In this document: positions 44,619 through 54,952 of the stretch, in pieces
Layout: each line of letters starts with the position of its first letter
How positions within the stretch are numbered: position 1 is the first letter of the stretch
Assembly: GCA_009746045.1 (NCBI GenBank)
Contig: RPFO01000390.1
Span: 5,001 to 69,000 of the forward strand
From: Mesostigma viride
Taxonomy: Eukaryota; Streptophyta; Mesostigmatophyceae; Mesostigmatales; Mesostigmataceae
Direction of reading: 5' to 3'
DNA: 64,000 nucleotides
The notes under the pieces: generated by a model
Databases searched by the model: none
The model's input: only the letters and a program-made list of their open reading frames with translations
Told to the model about the DNA's origin: nothing
Translations under genes and position numbers: made by a program

Positions 44619-45420
44619 TTAAAGGACGTTGGTAGCCGCTGGGTGCATCAACAACACGGCGCCTGCGAGAACCACGGGATAAAGTGTAGGCATGGACTCC
44701 AGCAAAACTGCCCACCCTGCACGATCCCAAGAATCCCAAGTATACCTCGCGGACTCCCACCCCTCTCCCCCTTCCTTGCAGAGGGTGACCACCACAATGC
44801 TGTACAGACCCCAGATGATCGGCGACCGCCATACATGGTTCCACTCTGCCACAAACTTGCCTCTCACTTTCCTCCACGGGCAGCAGGTGGGGGCCGCGCC
44901 TCTCCTCTTCCAGTTCCTGCAACTGGGCAACGTATTCCATGCTCCAATGACTGCCCAGCTGTCTGCGGGAATGTCGCGACAAGAACAAGTTCCCCAGGCG
45001 GGTGGGAGGCTGCCGGTGGAGACGCGACTTCACACGTGTGTCCGACATGAGCTTGCGAAATGTGTTGCCGTATGGCCCCAGGGTGGATGCAGACAGCTAA
45101 AAGGTGATGCTGAATTACAGATGGGATTAGCCTTGGTGGGCTCGAAATAAAGTGGAAGTGATGAGCATGCGCGTAGATGGTGGGATGTCGTCCATGAGGC
45201 CGTACTCTTCCTCCAAATGCGTAAACTCACTGTAGCGAATACCGGTCTTGAGCTGCCACTTCTGCTGCTGTACAATCAAACGCACTTCCTTGCTCATTAC
45301 GTTGAGCCTAGCGCGTTCCAGGGGGCCGAGCAGGTCAACAATGCACTCGAGGATTCCGTGCTCCATATCTTCAATGGCCGAACAATGCGGCCGGCTCATC
45401 AGGCCTTTCCTGGTCAGCAA
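44619..45420 (-). pseudogene. F-box-like gene, right-arm middle exons
   Basis: In this arm the frame 45,127-45,420 reads KGLMSRPHCSAIEDMEHGIL, then ECIVDLLGPLERARLNVMSK with no internal stop where the left arm has one. Frames 44,619-45,048 continue with SHWSMEYVAQLQELEEE and RVEPCMAVADHLGSVQ. Frameshifts remain. The F-box-like helix is better preserved here. Confidence 0.45.
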
Positions 45421-45477
45421 CCCTCATGTGATGTAATCGTAGGGTAATGCTTTATTGTGATAAGGTGTCATTCTCGG

Positions 45478-45714
45478 TTACCGTTGCCGCATCGTAATGG
45501 GTGCGCAAAATTCTTCGACTCCCGCCGGCAACGACTCCGAAGAATACAATGTCCCCCCCGACCAGAATGACTCCTCCGAGTCGGAGGGATAGGATCCCGT
45601 ATCCGCCGAGCTCATGGGGGACCGCTCCCCTGTATCATTCGGCATGTCCGCTAATGTAACCCTACCAACTGTTAAGAATGTACTCCAGCACAAGCACATT
45701 TTGAGTTTTTCCAA
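45478..45714 (-). CDS. F-box-like gene, acidic exon, right arm
   Basis: The 78-codon frame contains TLADMPNDTGERSPMSSADT and a Ser/Glu-rich stretch ending CAPITMRQR. It probably begins after a splice acceptor (ttcttaacag on the minus strand near 45,672) rather than at its ATG. The TAA that closes it overlaps a possible GTAACC donor. Confidence 0.4.
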   Translation of the reverse strand: MEKLKMCLCWSTFLTVGRVTLADMPNDTGERSPMSSADTGSYPSDSEESFWSGGTLYSSESLPAGVEEFCAPITMRQR

Positions 45715-45775
45715 GTTTCCTGCTTTTTGCTTGTTTCAACCATGCTGCTGCATTTGTGTACATTACGAACCAAGT

Positions 45776-46078
45776 TTACCTGAGTGGTTGCCGTCCTGCA
45801 TGGTTCGTCATGATGTTGGCGAGCGGCCGTCTCTTCAGGCCCTTTGTTGAATTCCCGTCACCCTCTTTTCTTGCAGCCCTAGCCTTGTCCGCCTTATTGT
45901 ACTCATTCTTTCTGGTTGAGAGCCGGCGGGAGATCACTCTCTCGACGTACTCTGAAGCATTGTCTGGCTCCAGTTCAAGGAAGTCCGTTTTGTCTACCAA
46001 ACCCTCGTACGCCTCCTTAGCATCTGTGTACTCGGTTTGAAGAGGTGCCTTGATATGAATGTGCGGATTGTGACGCAT
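45776..46078 (-). CDS. F-box-like gene, first exon, right arm
   Basis: The ATG at 46,078 opens a 100-codon frame: MRHNPHIHIKAPLQTEYTDA, a charged helical segment and TKGLKRRPLANIMTNHAGRQ. It runs to a candidate donor CAG/GTAAAC at about 45,780. The left-arm copy is broken by a small duplication. No domain is recognised in this exon. Confidence 0.45.
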   Translation of the reverse strand: MRHNPHIHIKAPLQTEYTDAKEAYEGLVDKTDFLELEPDNASEYVERVISRRLSTRKNEYNKADKARAARKEGDGNSTKGLKRRPLANIMTNHAGRQPLR

Positions 46079-46208
46079 CGTTTAACTATAGTGGCCAACA
46101 GTGTCTGGTCCTGCTCCTTCTTGCTATATCTCGAGATCGTTCATATACTTCTTCGAATGACCGGTGTATGACCTTTTTCATAAATATATTATGCATCTTC
46201 TTGATAAT

Positions 46209-47040
46209 CATGCATGTTTCATGCTTACCTATCATTTCCATGTTCAAAACTGCACTAGGATGTTTATTCTAGCCCCCAAAAAACTGGTGACTCAAAATAG
46301 TCACCAGCTATTTTTAGCATTATCTTGTGGGTCCCTGGGTGAAACAAGACATGTAAGTGTTTGGATGTAGTGCTTGGGTACAGTTGCACTCCCCCCTGAC
46401 AAACTAGGGTGAAATCCAAGGCATTCGTGCTCCATCATTCATGATAAGGTTGTGAAGCCCGTACTCGCGGCCCGCGCGCAGTCGTCTCCAACCATATCCA
46501 GCAGGGACCTGCAGTGGTTATGGCAGGTATTGGTGGCACACAGGTTGTCCAATAAGTGTTAGCATGCATGTTTGCCAATACTCCATGCTTACCTGTCATT
46601 TCCATGTTCAAAACTGCACTAGGATGCCTGCTTTAGCCCCCAAAAAACTCGTTACTCAAAATAGTCACCAGCTATTTTTAGCACCTGCTGATGGGTCCCT
46701 GGGGGAGTTACAATTTTTAGTGTTTGTATCCCATCCTAACTAAAAAACCTATCTACAAAACCAACCCCATGGTCAACTCATCGAGGAAAGGGGTCTATCA
46801 TCCATTATATGGGTGTCATGCGCACCGCGCACACTCACCGTACCCCCCCTGAGGGGGGGGCTATTTTTAGAGCAGGGGGGCCTAGCACTGGGACCACCCA
46901 CTATACCCCCAAGTGGGCCCTAATATGGTTATGCTTGGCTCCTAGTATGGTCTAGAAAAATAATTAGGCTGGATGGGGACACCTGTGGCATACTGTGCAA
47001 CTCGTGACTCATTTTAGTCACGAGTCAGAGACGGTTGGGG
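46209..47040. repeat. Direct repeats carrying perfect hairpins
   Basis: Two segments of about 130 bp (46,209-46,343 and 46,563-46,706) share ccatgttcaaaactgcacta and tcaaaatagtcaccagctat. The first forms the hairpin CTGGTGACT-loop-AGTCACCAG. A related hairpin ACTCGTGACT-loop-AGTCACGAGT stands at about 47,003-47,030. No gene is seen here. Confidence 0.65.
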
Positions 47041-47822
47041 GGTTAATTGAAGGGTTGCCGCATAAGGTGTCTAGCGCAAATGATTGTAAAGCAGCTCCCC
47101 ACGCTAGTCATCAGTAGCGCCGCCATGTCAGTCAGTGGCGTTGGCAGCGCAGGCAGAGGTTCTATTGGCGTCAAGTACGAAAGAAGCACTGCTGTGTTCA
47201 CAATGATACCGCGTATTACGGATAACCGGCGAGAAATAATACGGGTACAGGGACTGAATCATTTTGCAAACATACGGCAGCAAATCATTGCCTTGCTTGT
47301 AGTAGCAATCCGATCTTGTAGCAATCCGATCTTGTAGTCGCAATCCGCACAATCGGTCTACCGACAGCTGGCATAAAATGATATCAGCGACGGGTAAAAT
47401 TTTAGATGGTGCGAAGTCTGCCTGACTTTGACTGGGGCCGCGCGATCCGGAATCAACGGTCACGGATTGTACATTGTGGGGGGGGCTTGCGCGTTGCCGC
47501 GGTTCGAGGACACCCAAAAGCACGACCAAGCTGCTAAGGTTGTTACAAAAACAAGGGTGAGGGCTTGCATGCCGATGGCTGTGCCCTCGCCCGTGTAATT
47601 ATCATGATAACTTATGCATTGTAACTTATGAATTTTAATTTATGAGGATCCATCAGGATCGTCAAACAATAGACAAGTTCATGATGGAGGGTATGGATGC
47701 CGCTGGTGCCATTGGCGCTGGGTAGGCGGAGGCCGAAGCCTTAATTTGCATGCCGATTTGATGAAACATCGGCTAAGGTTCAGGAAGAGACACTGCTATA
47801 TCATGGATCTAACACAACGTCG

Positions 47823-48680
47823 GTGGTAGCTGCACTCCGTCTCCTCAGCCTGCTGGGCAAGGAAGGGTGCTCTCGAGTTTTTGCAGACAAGGTGGTGAAG
47901 CTAGTGAATGAACTCCTTCCGGCAGGCAACTGCCTCCCCGAGTCAGTCGGGGAGGCCCGAACGGTGCAGAGGGGCCTCGGTTTGACATACCGTGTGTACG
48001 ATGCATGTGCATGGGATGGATTCATTTACGAGGACACGGATTTGCAGGAATGCCCGAAATGCAAGCTGCCCCGTCTCGAAACATACCAGGATAGTAAGGG
48101 GGAAACAGTTGTCACGAGAAAACCTCACCGCCAAGTCCGCCACTTCCCGCTCCGGGATCGGATCAGGGGCTGGCTTCGGATTCCAGAGATGTCTGAGGCC
48201 CTGGCATACGCGAACCTAAACGAGAACAAGGCCCCGGATTCTGACAACCGCGTCGTGAATGGAGTGAAGGGTTGGTATTGTATCTCAGTGCGGCGAGGAT
48301 CCACGTACATTTCTCAATCTTTGCCGGCTTGGTTCTTTGCCTGTTAGCAGAGGATACGGTTTAGAATCGTTTCGGCTTTGTCTCTGATTTCAGATTTGTT
48401 GATGCCTTCTGCACGCTTTTGATGTTGCATGCAGGTATTGAACGTTGCATTTTAGACCTCATGGCCGAAGGCATCGTGCAAGCCCCCCAAATTCATGGAC
48501 CCGCTGCACACTTGCGAACATTGCTGGCCTTTCAATCCGCGCGAACCGCCGTCACAGATTGCCGGGCGATGCAGTTCGTTAAGGAGAAGTGGCGGCAGTT
48601 CAGAGATGACCACCGTAACCTCGTTTTTGGACTGTCCGTGGACGGTGTCAACCCAGATACAATACCAACCTTTCACTCCA
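47823..48680 (+). pseudogene. TNP2/CACTA-type transposase 5' part, left arm and loop
   Basis: The frame 47,823-48,347 reads TYRVYDACAWDGFIYEDTDL, QECPKCKLPR and RHFPLRDRIRGWLRIPEMSE. This is the TNP2 (Transposase_21) pattern of D-A-C, C-P-x-C and R-x-F-P-L-x-x-R. A candidate intron lies about 48,287-48,434 (acceptor ttgcatgcag). It is followed in 48,435-48,680 by MQFVKEKWRQFRDDHRNL and VFGLSVDGVNPD, matching the F-x-x-D-x-R-N-x-x-x-G-L-x-x-D-G-x-N-P block. Coding is cut right after GVNPD, where the inverted right arm begins. Confidence 0.7.
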
Positions 48681-49153
48681 TTCACCACGACGCGGTCGTC
48701 AGAATCCGGGGCCTTGTTCTCGTTCAGGTTCGCGTATGCCAGGGCCTCAGACATCTCTGGAATCCGAAGCCAGCCTCTGATCTGATCCCGGAGCGGGAAG
48801 TCCACGGCGGACTTGGCGGTGAGGTTTTCTCGTGGCCACTGTTTCCCCCTTACTATCCTGGTATGTTTCGAGACGGGGCAGCTTGCATTTCGGGCATTCC
48901 TGCAAATCCGTGTCCTCGTAAATGAATCCATCCCATGCACATGCATCGTACACACGGTATGTCAAACCGAGGCCCCTCTGCATCGTTGGGGCCTCCCCGA
49001 CTGACTCGGGGAGGCAGTTGCCTTCCGGTTGAGTTCACTCACTAGCTTCACCACCTTGTCTGCAAAAACTCGAGAGCACCCTTCCTTGCCCAGCACGCAG
49101 AGGAGACGGAGAGCAGCTACCACCGACCTTGTGTTAGATCCAGGATATAGCAA
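48655..49153 (-). pseudogene. TNP2/CACTA-type transposase 5' part, right arm
   Basis: Frames 48,747-48,983 and 48,452-48,955 repeat the left-arm protein from the opposite strand (YRVYDACAWDG, QECPKCKLPRLE, GWLRIPEMSEALAYANLN). Several indels break the reading, including one in RQVR/FPL. Reading leftward it runs into the antisense of the loop, so no complete transposase can be made. Confidence 0.65.
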
Positions 49154-50037
49154 TGTCTCTTCCCGAACCTTAGCCGCTGTTTCATCAAATCGGCATGCAA
49201 ATTAAGGCTTCGGCCTCCGCCTGCCCAGCGCCAGCGGCACCAGCGGCATCCATACCCTCCATCATGAACTTGTCTATTGTTTGACGATCCTGATGGATCC
49301 TCATAAATTAACTCGTCGTCTGTACCAACTCAGTCGTCTTTTGAGGACTGAGTTGACCTCTTTCAACCGTGTGTAGCGACTAGGTGGGGGGTCCATCCCA
49401 AATGTTTTGATTTGGATCGAGGGTGTATTTGATGTCATTTTGCTGGAAAAAATAATGGGTTAGTGAAAACTTGACCCAAACACCTGGAAATTACTCGGAC
49501 ATATGACACCCTCGGCGAATTTGACTTTTTTAGTGTAATAATGAGTGGGGAAAATTGAATCAAATCCATGTGCATGTTAGAAAAATATAGGCATGTAAAG
49601 GACACAACAGTCTCTAGTTGTTGGCAAAAAACTAGGCCCAAAATGACCTCAATGCAAGGGTACTGGGCACACATATTACTCTCAGTCCTCTGGAGAGGGC
49701 TGAGTTTTGCTGGCATTGCGCTAGCATGTTATCAAAATATCCAATGTCCTTATCATGCCAAGTAACCATGCAAGTGACCCATGTTTACACAAAAAATCAA
49801 GGACGAGCCTGCAGGCCTCAATAAAACATAGTTGGAGGGCCTTCCCACTTCGCAACGGAGCTAAAAATACTTCTACATGCTAGCATGCTAGCTTAATCCC
49901 AAGCACATAGTGCTGATTTATAATGACAACCTGCCTGAATAAACAACACTATGCACGTTCAACGCCTGCTCGGCCCTGCAGGTGCCCGTGCGCGGGTGGT
50001 CCTCCTCGCCACCCACTTCCTGCCATCCGCGCTGCGC

Positions 50038-50223
50038 TCAGTGAGGCGCATCAGGGCCCTCTGCTTGGCCTTCTCCTTGTTCCAATCCGGGGATCCCGCC
50101 CGGGGCATGGAGGCGATCGAGGCACTCACGGTGCGGGGCCACGTCACATTCTGGGCACCAGAACTGGGTGCAAGAAAGGCTACAGGGGTCACCCGCAGTA
50201 TCGCAACAAGAATCGCAACTCAA
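50038..50223 (-). pseudogene. Cys/His-rich fragment resembling a piggyBac C-terminal finger
   Basis: The minus-strand frame reads CDSCCDTAGDPCSLSCTQF followed by WCPECDVAPHRECLDRLHA. The pairs C-x2-C, then C-x2-C-x4-H-x3-C-x5-H, resemble the Cys-rich finger at the end of piggyBac transposases (CPxC...LHxxC...H), or a RING/PHD-like finger. Its location inside a TTAA-flanked element favours piggyBac. No DDD core is present upstream (50.3-50.9 kb), so this would be a deletion remnant. Confidence 0.35.
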
Positions 50224-50299
50224 AAAAAAAAATTATCATCCACTTCGATTTAGGGCAGGTATGGACACACCATGGCACCTTCACTTTTCAAAAGTGATG

Positions 50300-51050
50300 T
50301 TTGGATGAGAAATGGGAGCGTGCCCGAGTATCGCAACACCTAGTTCCGCAACTGAAAACCCACCAATTCTAGAGTTCCGCAATGCAACAGAATCGCAACA
50401 AACCTGGCAAGTACACCAAAAGTACGCCGTACACGTGCGCCGGAAGGAATAAATTGTCGCCAATCGGCGTGCAGGTTCCGATATGTACTTGCAATAGTTA
50501 CCGCCGTTGACGATTGATTTGCCGCGCGGTGTTCAGTTCAGTTCAGTGGGATTCATCGCGCGGAAGTCAGTGCAATGATGAACAAAAACAACAGTGTGCC
50601 GCCTCTTCATTGAATAATCAACGACCTATAATTAGTCTACAACCACTAACATTTCGTTATCAAACAGTTCCCTATTCATCACGCGCGTCATCGTCTCGTC
50701 ATTGCGCGTCATTACCCCGTCATTGTCCCGCCGTCATTACACAGCTATGGTCTGTCTTGAGGTATAGTCGGCGCCGTGGCATGTTAAACAAACTGCGTTG
50801 TTTCATTCGCAGTGTGGTTTCATTATGTCGCTCTTTCGAACGGGGATTCATTAGGCAACAATAGTGGACAGATTCTGAAAGAGGGTGTGTTTGTGAAGTG
50901 GGGATGGCAGTGGCCCAGCATTTGCTGGCCGTGCGGGTGCAACGTTGAGGCGACTACATATATCGCCCTGAACCGTCTTTGTTAAAGCGGTGAGACAGAC
51001 CAGTGTTACAGTCCGGCCGCAGGCCGGGCAAGGGAAACGCTGTGTTCACC
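50300..51050. other. No gene recognised
   Basis: Frames such as 50,514-50,864 are rich in Arg/Ser with no domain. Tandem cgtcattg motifs occur around 50,690-50,740. Confidence 0.45.
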
Positions 51051-51059
51051 ATGATGCTG

Positions 51060-51600
51060 CGGGCCGAGGATGGGTAGTTGCATGGAAACGTGAATGCTTG
51101 CATCGAATGGATGGCGGTGTCTGCATGCATGGATTGCACGTGAGTGTTCGCAGGATGGGTGGTAATTGCATGGATGCTCGCAGGATGGGTGATAATTGCA
51201 TGAATCAATATTGCATTAATGCTTGCAGGGATGGATGGTGTTTGCATGCGTGGATACGTGAATGCTTGCAGGGATGGAAGTGATTGCATGCATGGATACG
51301 TGGATGCTTGCATGGATGGGTGGTGTTTGCATGCATGGATACGTGAATGCTTGCACGGATGGGTGGTGTTTGCATGCATGAATGTGTGAATGCTTGCATG
51401 GGTGGATGGTGTTTGCATGCATGGATGGGTGGTATTTCATGCATGGATACCTGAAAGCTTGGGGTGGATGGTGTTTGCATGCATGGATACGTGAATGCTT
51501 GCGTGGATGGATGGTGTTTGCATGCAGGGATGCGTGAATGCTTGCAGGGATGGAAGTGATTGCATGCATGGATACGCGAATGCATTCATGAATGCGACCT
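51060..51600. repeat. 42-43-bp minisatellite
   Basis: About ten degenerate units contain ggtgtttgcatgcatgga and tacgtgaatgcttgca. Unit starts between about 51,240 and 51,560 are spaced 40-43 bp apart, with one half unit near 51,433. The array opens His/Pro/Ala/Thr-rich frames on the minus strand that are not genes. Confidence 0.9.
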
Positions 51601-52062
51601 AGGACAATGTAAGCACCTTTTAGGGATTAATATAGTGGTGAATATGGGCAGGCCCTCTGACCCATGTGAGTCATACATGTATTCAAGGAGACAACGATTC
51701 CAGTCCATGGCAGGATATATAAAGGATACCAACCCCAAGTCGGTGGGGGTATGCATGTGACCCAATTCAGTACAAGTGTAATAACAGTGATTCGGGCCGT
51801 GGCGCCAGCAACCCTGTCACTCAAGGTTACATTATAGATACTCATTCCATCTCCGCCTCCACATCATTGAGGATGTAATATACGCGACAACTTTTTATGG
51901 TCGCATGGCGGTCACGCGACGCCTGATCAACCGTGGCATGGATCGCCAGGCCGGGAGGGATATAAGGGTAAGGCTAGCCTTTGCCAAGCAATAAGTGTTC
52001 CCATGAGCATCGGCGGCCGGGATGTGGCCTGCCTTTTGTATGTGCTCCACTTATTGTTTTAA

Positions 52063-53406
52063 CCCATAGTCCGCTGACCCATTTTGGGCATTTTCATACC
52101 CCTAAAAATGAAAAAAATCATAACTCACAGGCCACAACTCCAAATACCCTCAACCAAGATGCCAAACATATCTACGCTTCAAGGGCTTTCAGAATATGCA
52201 ATAATATCATGGGTGTATCAAAGCATTTGGATGGCAGCGCCAGTCAAAGTTGGCCAAAAGACGATATTTTTTCCCCAAGAAAAAGTGTACCTACCCCTAA
52301 CTTCACAGGGAGGGAAGGGAACCTCAATACCAACATTGGACAACTTAGTTGGATAGTCCAATGGTGGTTTCCTTGGGTCAGACCACCCGGATAACCCATT
52401 AGACCAATAAAACGTGCTCGTATATGTGTGTGGGTTACGCGCGTGTAAACAGCCATCCATGACATGCAATACAAGAATGCATTATAGCAGGCTGTAAAAG
52501 ACTGCCAAAGGTGCTGGAATACAAACATGCTGCATACCTGCACTAACGGAATGATGTGCTCCAAAGAAATGCCATAAACTGGGCACTTTCAGGGCTAATA
52601 CCATTCTCTACAGCAGACATGGAAGCTTGCTAAACAGTGCACTAATAAGCTCGTCAAATATAATGCATGGAAGACATATTCCGCTGCAAACAACACGCAA
52701 ACCCGTTGTCGTACATGGCTCGTTCATGTCCCGCACGGACTCCCCTGGCCGGGACCCTCATATCTCACACATACCGTTGCTCTACAGGCAAAGGCCGCCA
52801 TAGCCTCATCCTGCATGCATCCTCCATGATTACCAGATTGATGTTCCGTTTAAAGATGACCTATAAACGCGTCCGCATTCCCAGCTAACGCTGCAGCGGA
52901 CATCCCGTACCAAATCTGGATGCTTGGACTGGCGCAGACTGCCCGGCCATAGGGAGAAAATCGACATATGATAAGCGATGACTCATCTAGCACTGAAAAC
53001 CAAGAAAGCACTATTTTCCTACCTGTATTTTCCCAATCCTATAAATCTGGCCATGCCTAACCTACGAGAATCACGCATCGACATTCTGAGCAACATTCTG
53101 AACCGTTTCTGGCCGCAAGACGCAAAATTTCCATGATAACGGCACGTTGGCAGCCATATCTCGTTACGCGCGCGCGCGAGCGAAAATTTCCCGCCAAAGT
53201 CACGTGATACTGTCGTAAAGCACGTTGTAATTACCAGGCTATGGCGAATATTACCCCCAAACCTATGCATCACCTTCGTCCCTAAGTGTTCCCGGACCCA
53301 TCGGACAACTTGCATCCGTCACGGGTGGCGCGGCGCTTGCGGCGCGGCGCGAATTACGACCGTTGGTCAAACTACCCGAAATTTTGGGTGGTTTACGGAC
53401 TAAGGG
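52063..53406. mobile_element. TTAA element family A, copy 2
   Basis: The 1,344-bp insert starts CCCATAGTCCG and ends CGGACTAAGGG, with TTAA at 52,059-52,062 and 53,407-53,410. The partner terminal repeat at 53,909-54,045 is the empty site. It is closely similar to 21,704-23,045 throughout, including a run of alternating gcgcgcgcgcg near 53,170. Confidence 0.9.
52108..52356 (+). CDS. Small conserved frame in TTAA family A, copy 2
   Basis: The start MKKIITHRPQLQIPS and end PTLDNLVG are as in copy 1. About 83 codons run from the shared ATG near 52,108, and an upstream in-frame ATG at 52,084 extends it to 90. Function unknown. Confidence 0.35.
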   Translation: MKKIITHRPQLQIPSTKMPNISTLQGLSEYAIISWVYQSIWMAAPVKVGQKTIFFPQEKVYLPLTSQGGKGTSIPTLDNLVG

Positions 53407-54241
53407 TTAATAAAGAGTCTGGTTACCCTGGAGTTCCACGGTTAATAGAATCGTGGTTCTCTGAACATAGTTTCTTTATAGTGAGATGGAAGGGTAGCCG
53501 CTATAGCTAGGTTATTGGGTTCACGTGACATACCTTTTGAGGCCGGTGCGGCCTGATCCGGATCAGTCGTGGCCAAAACTTTGGCCAGTTTTTTCTTGGC
53601 CAGGTGGCAGGAGCTACGTTGAGATATAAACCTGCCACTGTCTAGGTTTCTTGGCTAATGGCGTAGTGATTAACTAGATCTAGATTCCTTCTCTCACGCA
53701 ATATGTGACCTAATAGCCCCGGCAGCCTTACGTAAGCTGCCGGCAATTAGAACGCCACATTGCGTCATTTGTTCAGACGCAACATTTGCGTGGCGAAAAA
53801 ATGCCGTCCGGGCCAAGGCCACATGACACGCAAAAAAGGACAAAAACAAACCCACCTAGCTAAGGTCGGCCTCTTTTCTTTTCCCGCCCACCCTCCCTGC
53901 GTGTTTGGGGGTAAGGCTAGCCTTTGCCAAGCAATAAGTGTTCCCATGAGCATCGGCGGCCGGGATGTGGCCTGCCTTTTGTATGTGCTCCACTAATTGT
54001 TTTAATAAAGAGTCTGGTTACCCTGGAGTTCCACGGTTAATAGAAAGATCTTTTCACGTAGTATTTGAATAAATTTTGAGAATTTTTTTTTGTCAAACAT
54101 TCTGACCGGGGCCGGTGAATTTTGTACAGAACCTCAAAACTCGGTCCTCAGTAGAGGATTGAGAAAAACTCAGTCCTCTCCAGAGGTAGTGGGACAGACG
54201 ACGAGTTAAAATTCATAAATTACAATGCATAAGTTATCATG

Positions 54242-54794
54242 CGATAACTTCATCTGCGATAAGCACCTTCCTGAGGGGTATCAAGGAGACAACCAGCGCA
54301 GGCCAGAAATCGGGAGAATCCGGACCATGGTAGCTCGAGCCTGCCGTTATCTTGTCCGCGTGTTCGAGTCGTTCAGGATGATGAAGACCAATGGTGATGG
54401 AAATGTGTATCCGTGTGCATTGAAATTATGGCTGGCTTACGTGTAGAGCGACTAGATGACCTAGACGGTGGGGCCGGAAACAACATGCATGCTTGACCTT
54501 CCTGAGGGGTATGCTCCTGTTTTCTCCCCACGGGCCCCGCGGCCCGTTGCTAGCCAGGGTAGAAGTCCGCAGGTGGAGGTTATTGGTCCTGAGGATAGCC
54601 GCTACACTACCGCCTCGTCTGCCATTACAGTAGAGGACAGCTCGGATGAGGATTACATCCCCATCTAGTGCTTAACGGTTGGGGGATGATGCAGACGACA
54701 TGTGTTCAAACTTTTGTGTAATTATTTTTCTAATGAGATTAGCATAGTACTCCGTGGCATGCCTTTGCGCATGACACGCAAGTACTTACTTACT
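54242..54794. other. 553-bp segment between 12-bp direct repeats
   Basis: TAAGTTATCATG occurs at 54,230-54,241 and 54,795-54,806. The left palindrome arm has one copy and lacks the segment. It is either an insertion with a 12-bp duplication or the ancestral state lost from the left arm by repeat-mediated deletion. It contains the 214-bp retroposon-like insert at 54,282-54,495 and a small acidic frame (54,468-54,668, plus) ending TVEDSSDEDYIPI. Confidence 0.6.
54282..54495 (-). mobile_element. 214-bp retroposon-like insert S1, copy B
   Basis: It is flanked by 17-bp direct repeats (54,265-54,281 and 54,496-54,512; ATACCCCTCAGGAAGGT on the minus strand). The insert matches 61,622-61,827 along nearly its whole length and shares its 3' end GGTTGTCTCCTTG. 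The plus strand happens to encode GRIRTMVARACRYLVRVFES and MKTNGDGNVYPCALKLW, conserved in the other copy. Confidence 0.7.
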
Positions 54795-54952
54795 TAAGTT
54801 ATCATGATAATTACACGGGCGAGGGCACAGCCATCGGCATGCAGGCCCTCGCCCTTGTTTTTGTAACAACCTTAGCAGCTTGGTCGTGCTTTTGGGTGTC
54901 CTCGAACCGCGGCAACGCGCAAGCCCCCCGCACAATGTACAATCCGTGACCG

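Larger units (their letters stand above)
39636..46172. repeat. 6.5-kb palindrome with 1.4-kb arms
   Basis: The left arm (about 39,636-41,065) is repeated inverted at about 44,760-46,172. Both outer ends carry ggtcatacaccggtcattcg. The spacer of about 3.7 kb holds the 3' part of the left-arm gene, a TTAA element (42,192-44,084), two short repetitive inserts and a poly(C) run at about 44,237. Arms differ by scattered substitutions and small indels, so they are not a simple assembly mirror. Confidence 0.9.
51966..54045. mobile_element. Small direct-repeat element T1, copy I
   Basis: The terminal direct repeats are 137 bp each: 51,966-52,062 joined to 53,411-53,450 (split by the family-A element), and 53,909-54,045. 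I see one difference between them. The interior includes the ggttctctgaacatag region (53,455 onward) and the repeat shared with 28,398-28,536. No protein is encoded. The near identity shows recent activity. No target duplication was recognised. Confidence 0.75.
49312..54205. mobile_element. TTAA element family C, 4.9 kb (piggyBac-like)
   Basis: The insert starts CTCGTCGTCTGT and ends ACAGACGACGAG, with TTAA at 49,308-49,311 and 54,206-54,209. The left palindrome arm keeps the single TTAA. Just inside each end lies an AACTCAGTC...GACTGAGTT-type hairpin. It contains a Cys-rich fragment at 50.0-50.2 kb, a minisatellite, and T1 copy I with a nested family-A element. No complete transposase is seen. 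Confidence 0.9.

Noticed and set aside
50954-51585. His/Pro/Thr-rich minus-strand frames
   Set aside because: They follow the 42-43-bp minisatellite and have no domain.
51060-51600. Regularly spaced repeats resembling a CRISPR array
   Set aside because: Units are contiguous and degenerate with no unique spacers, in a eukaryotic TE context without cas genes.
53160-53185. Alternating gcgcgcgcgc near 22,808 and 53,170 as a functional Z-DNA site
   Set aside because: It is a fixed part of TTAA family A and too short to support a separate claim.
54284-54446. A conserved peptide (GRIRTMVARACRYLV...) as a protein-coding exon
   Set aside because: It occurs antisense within a 210-bp retroposon-like insert with target duplications. 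Conservation in two copies is expected from shared origin.
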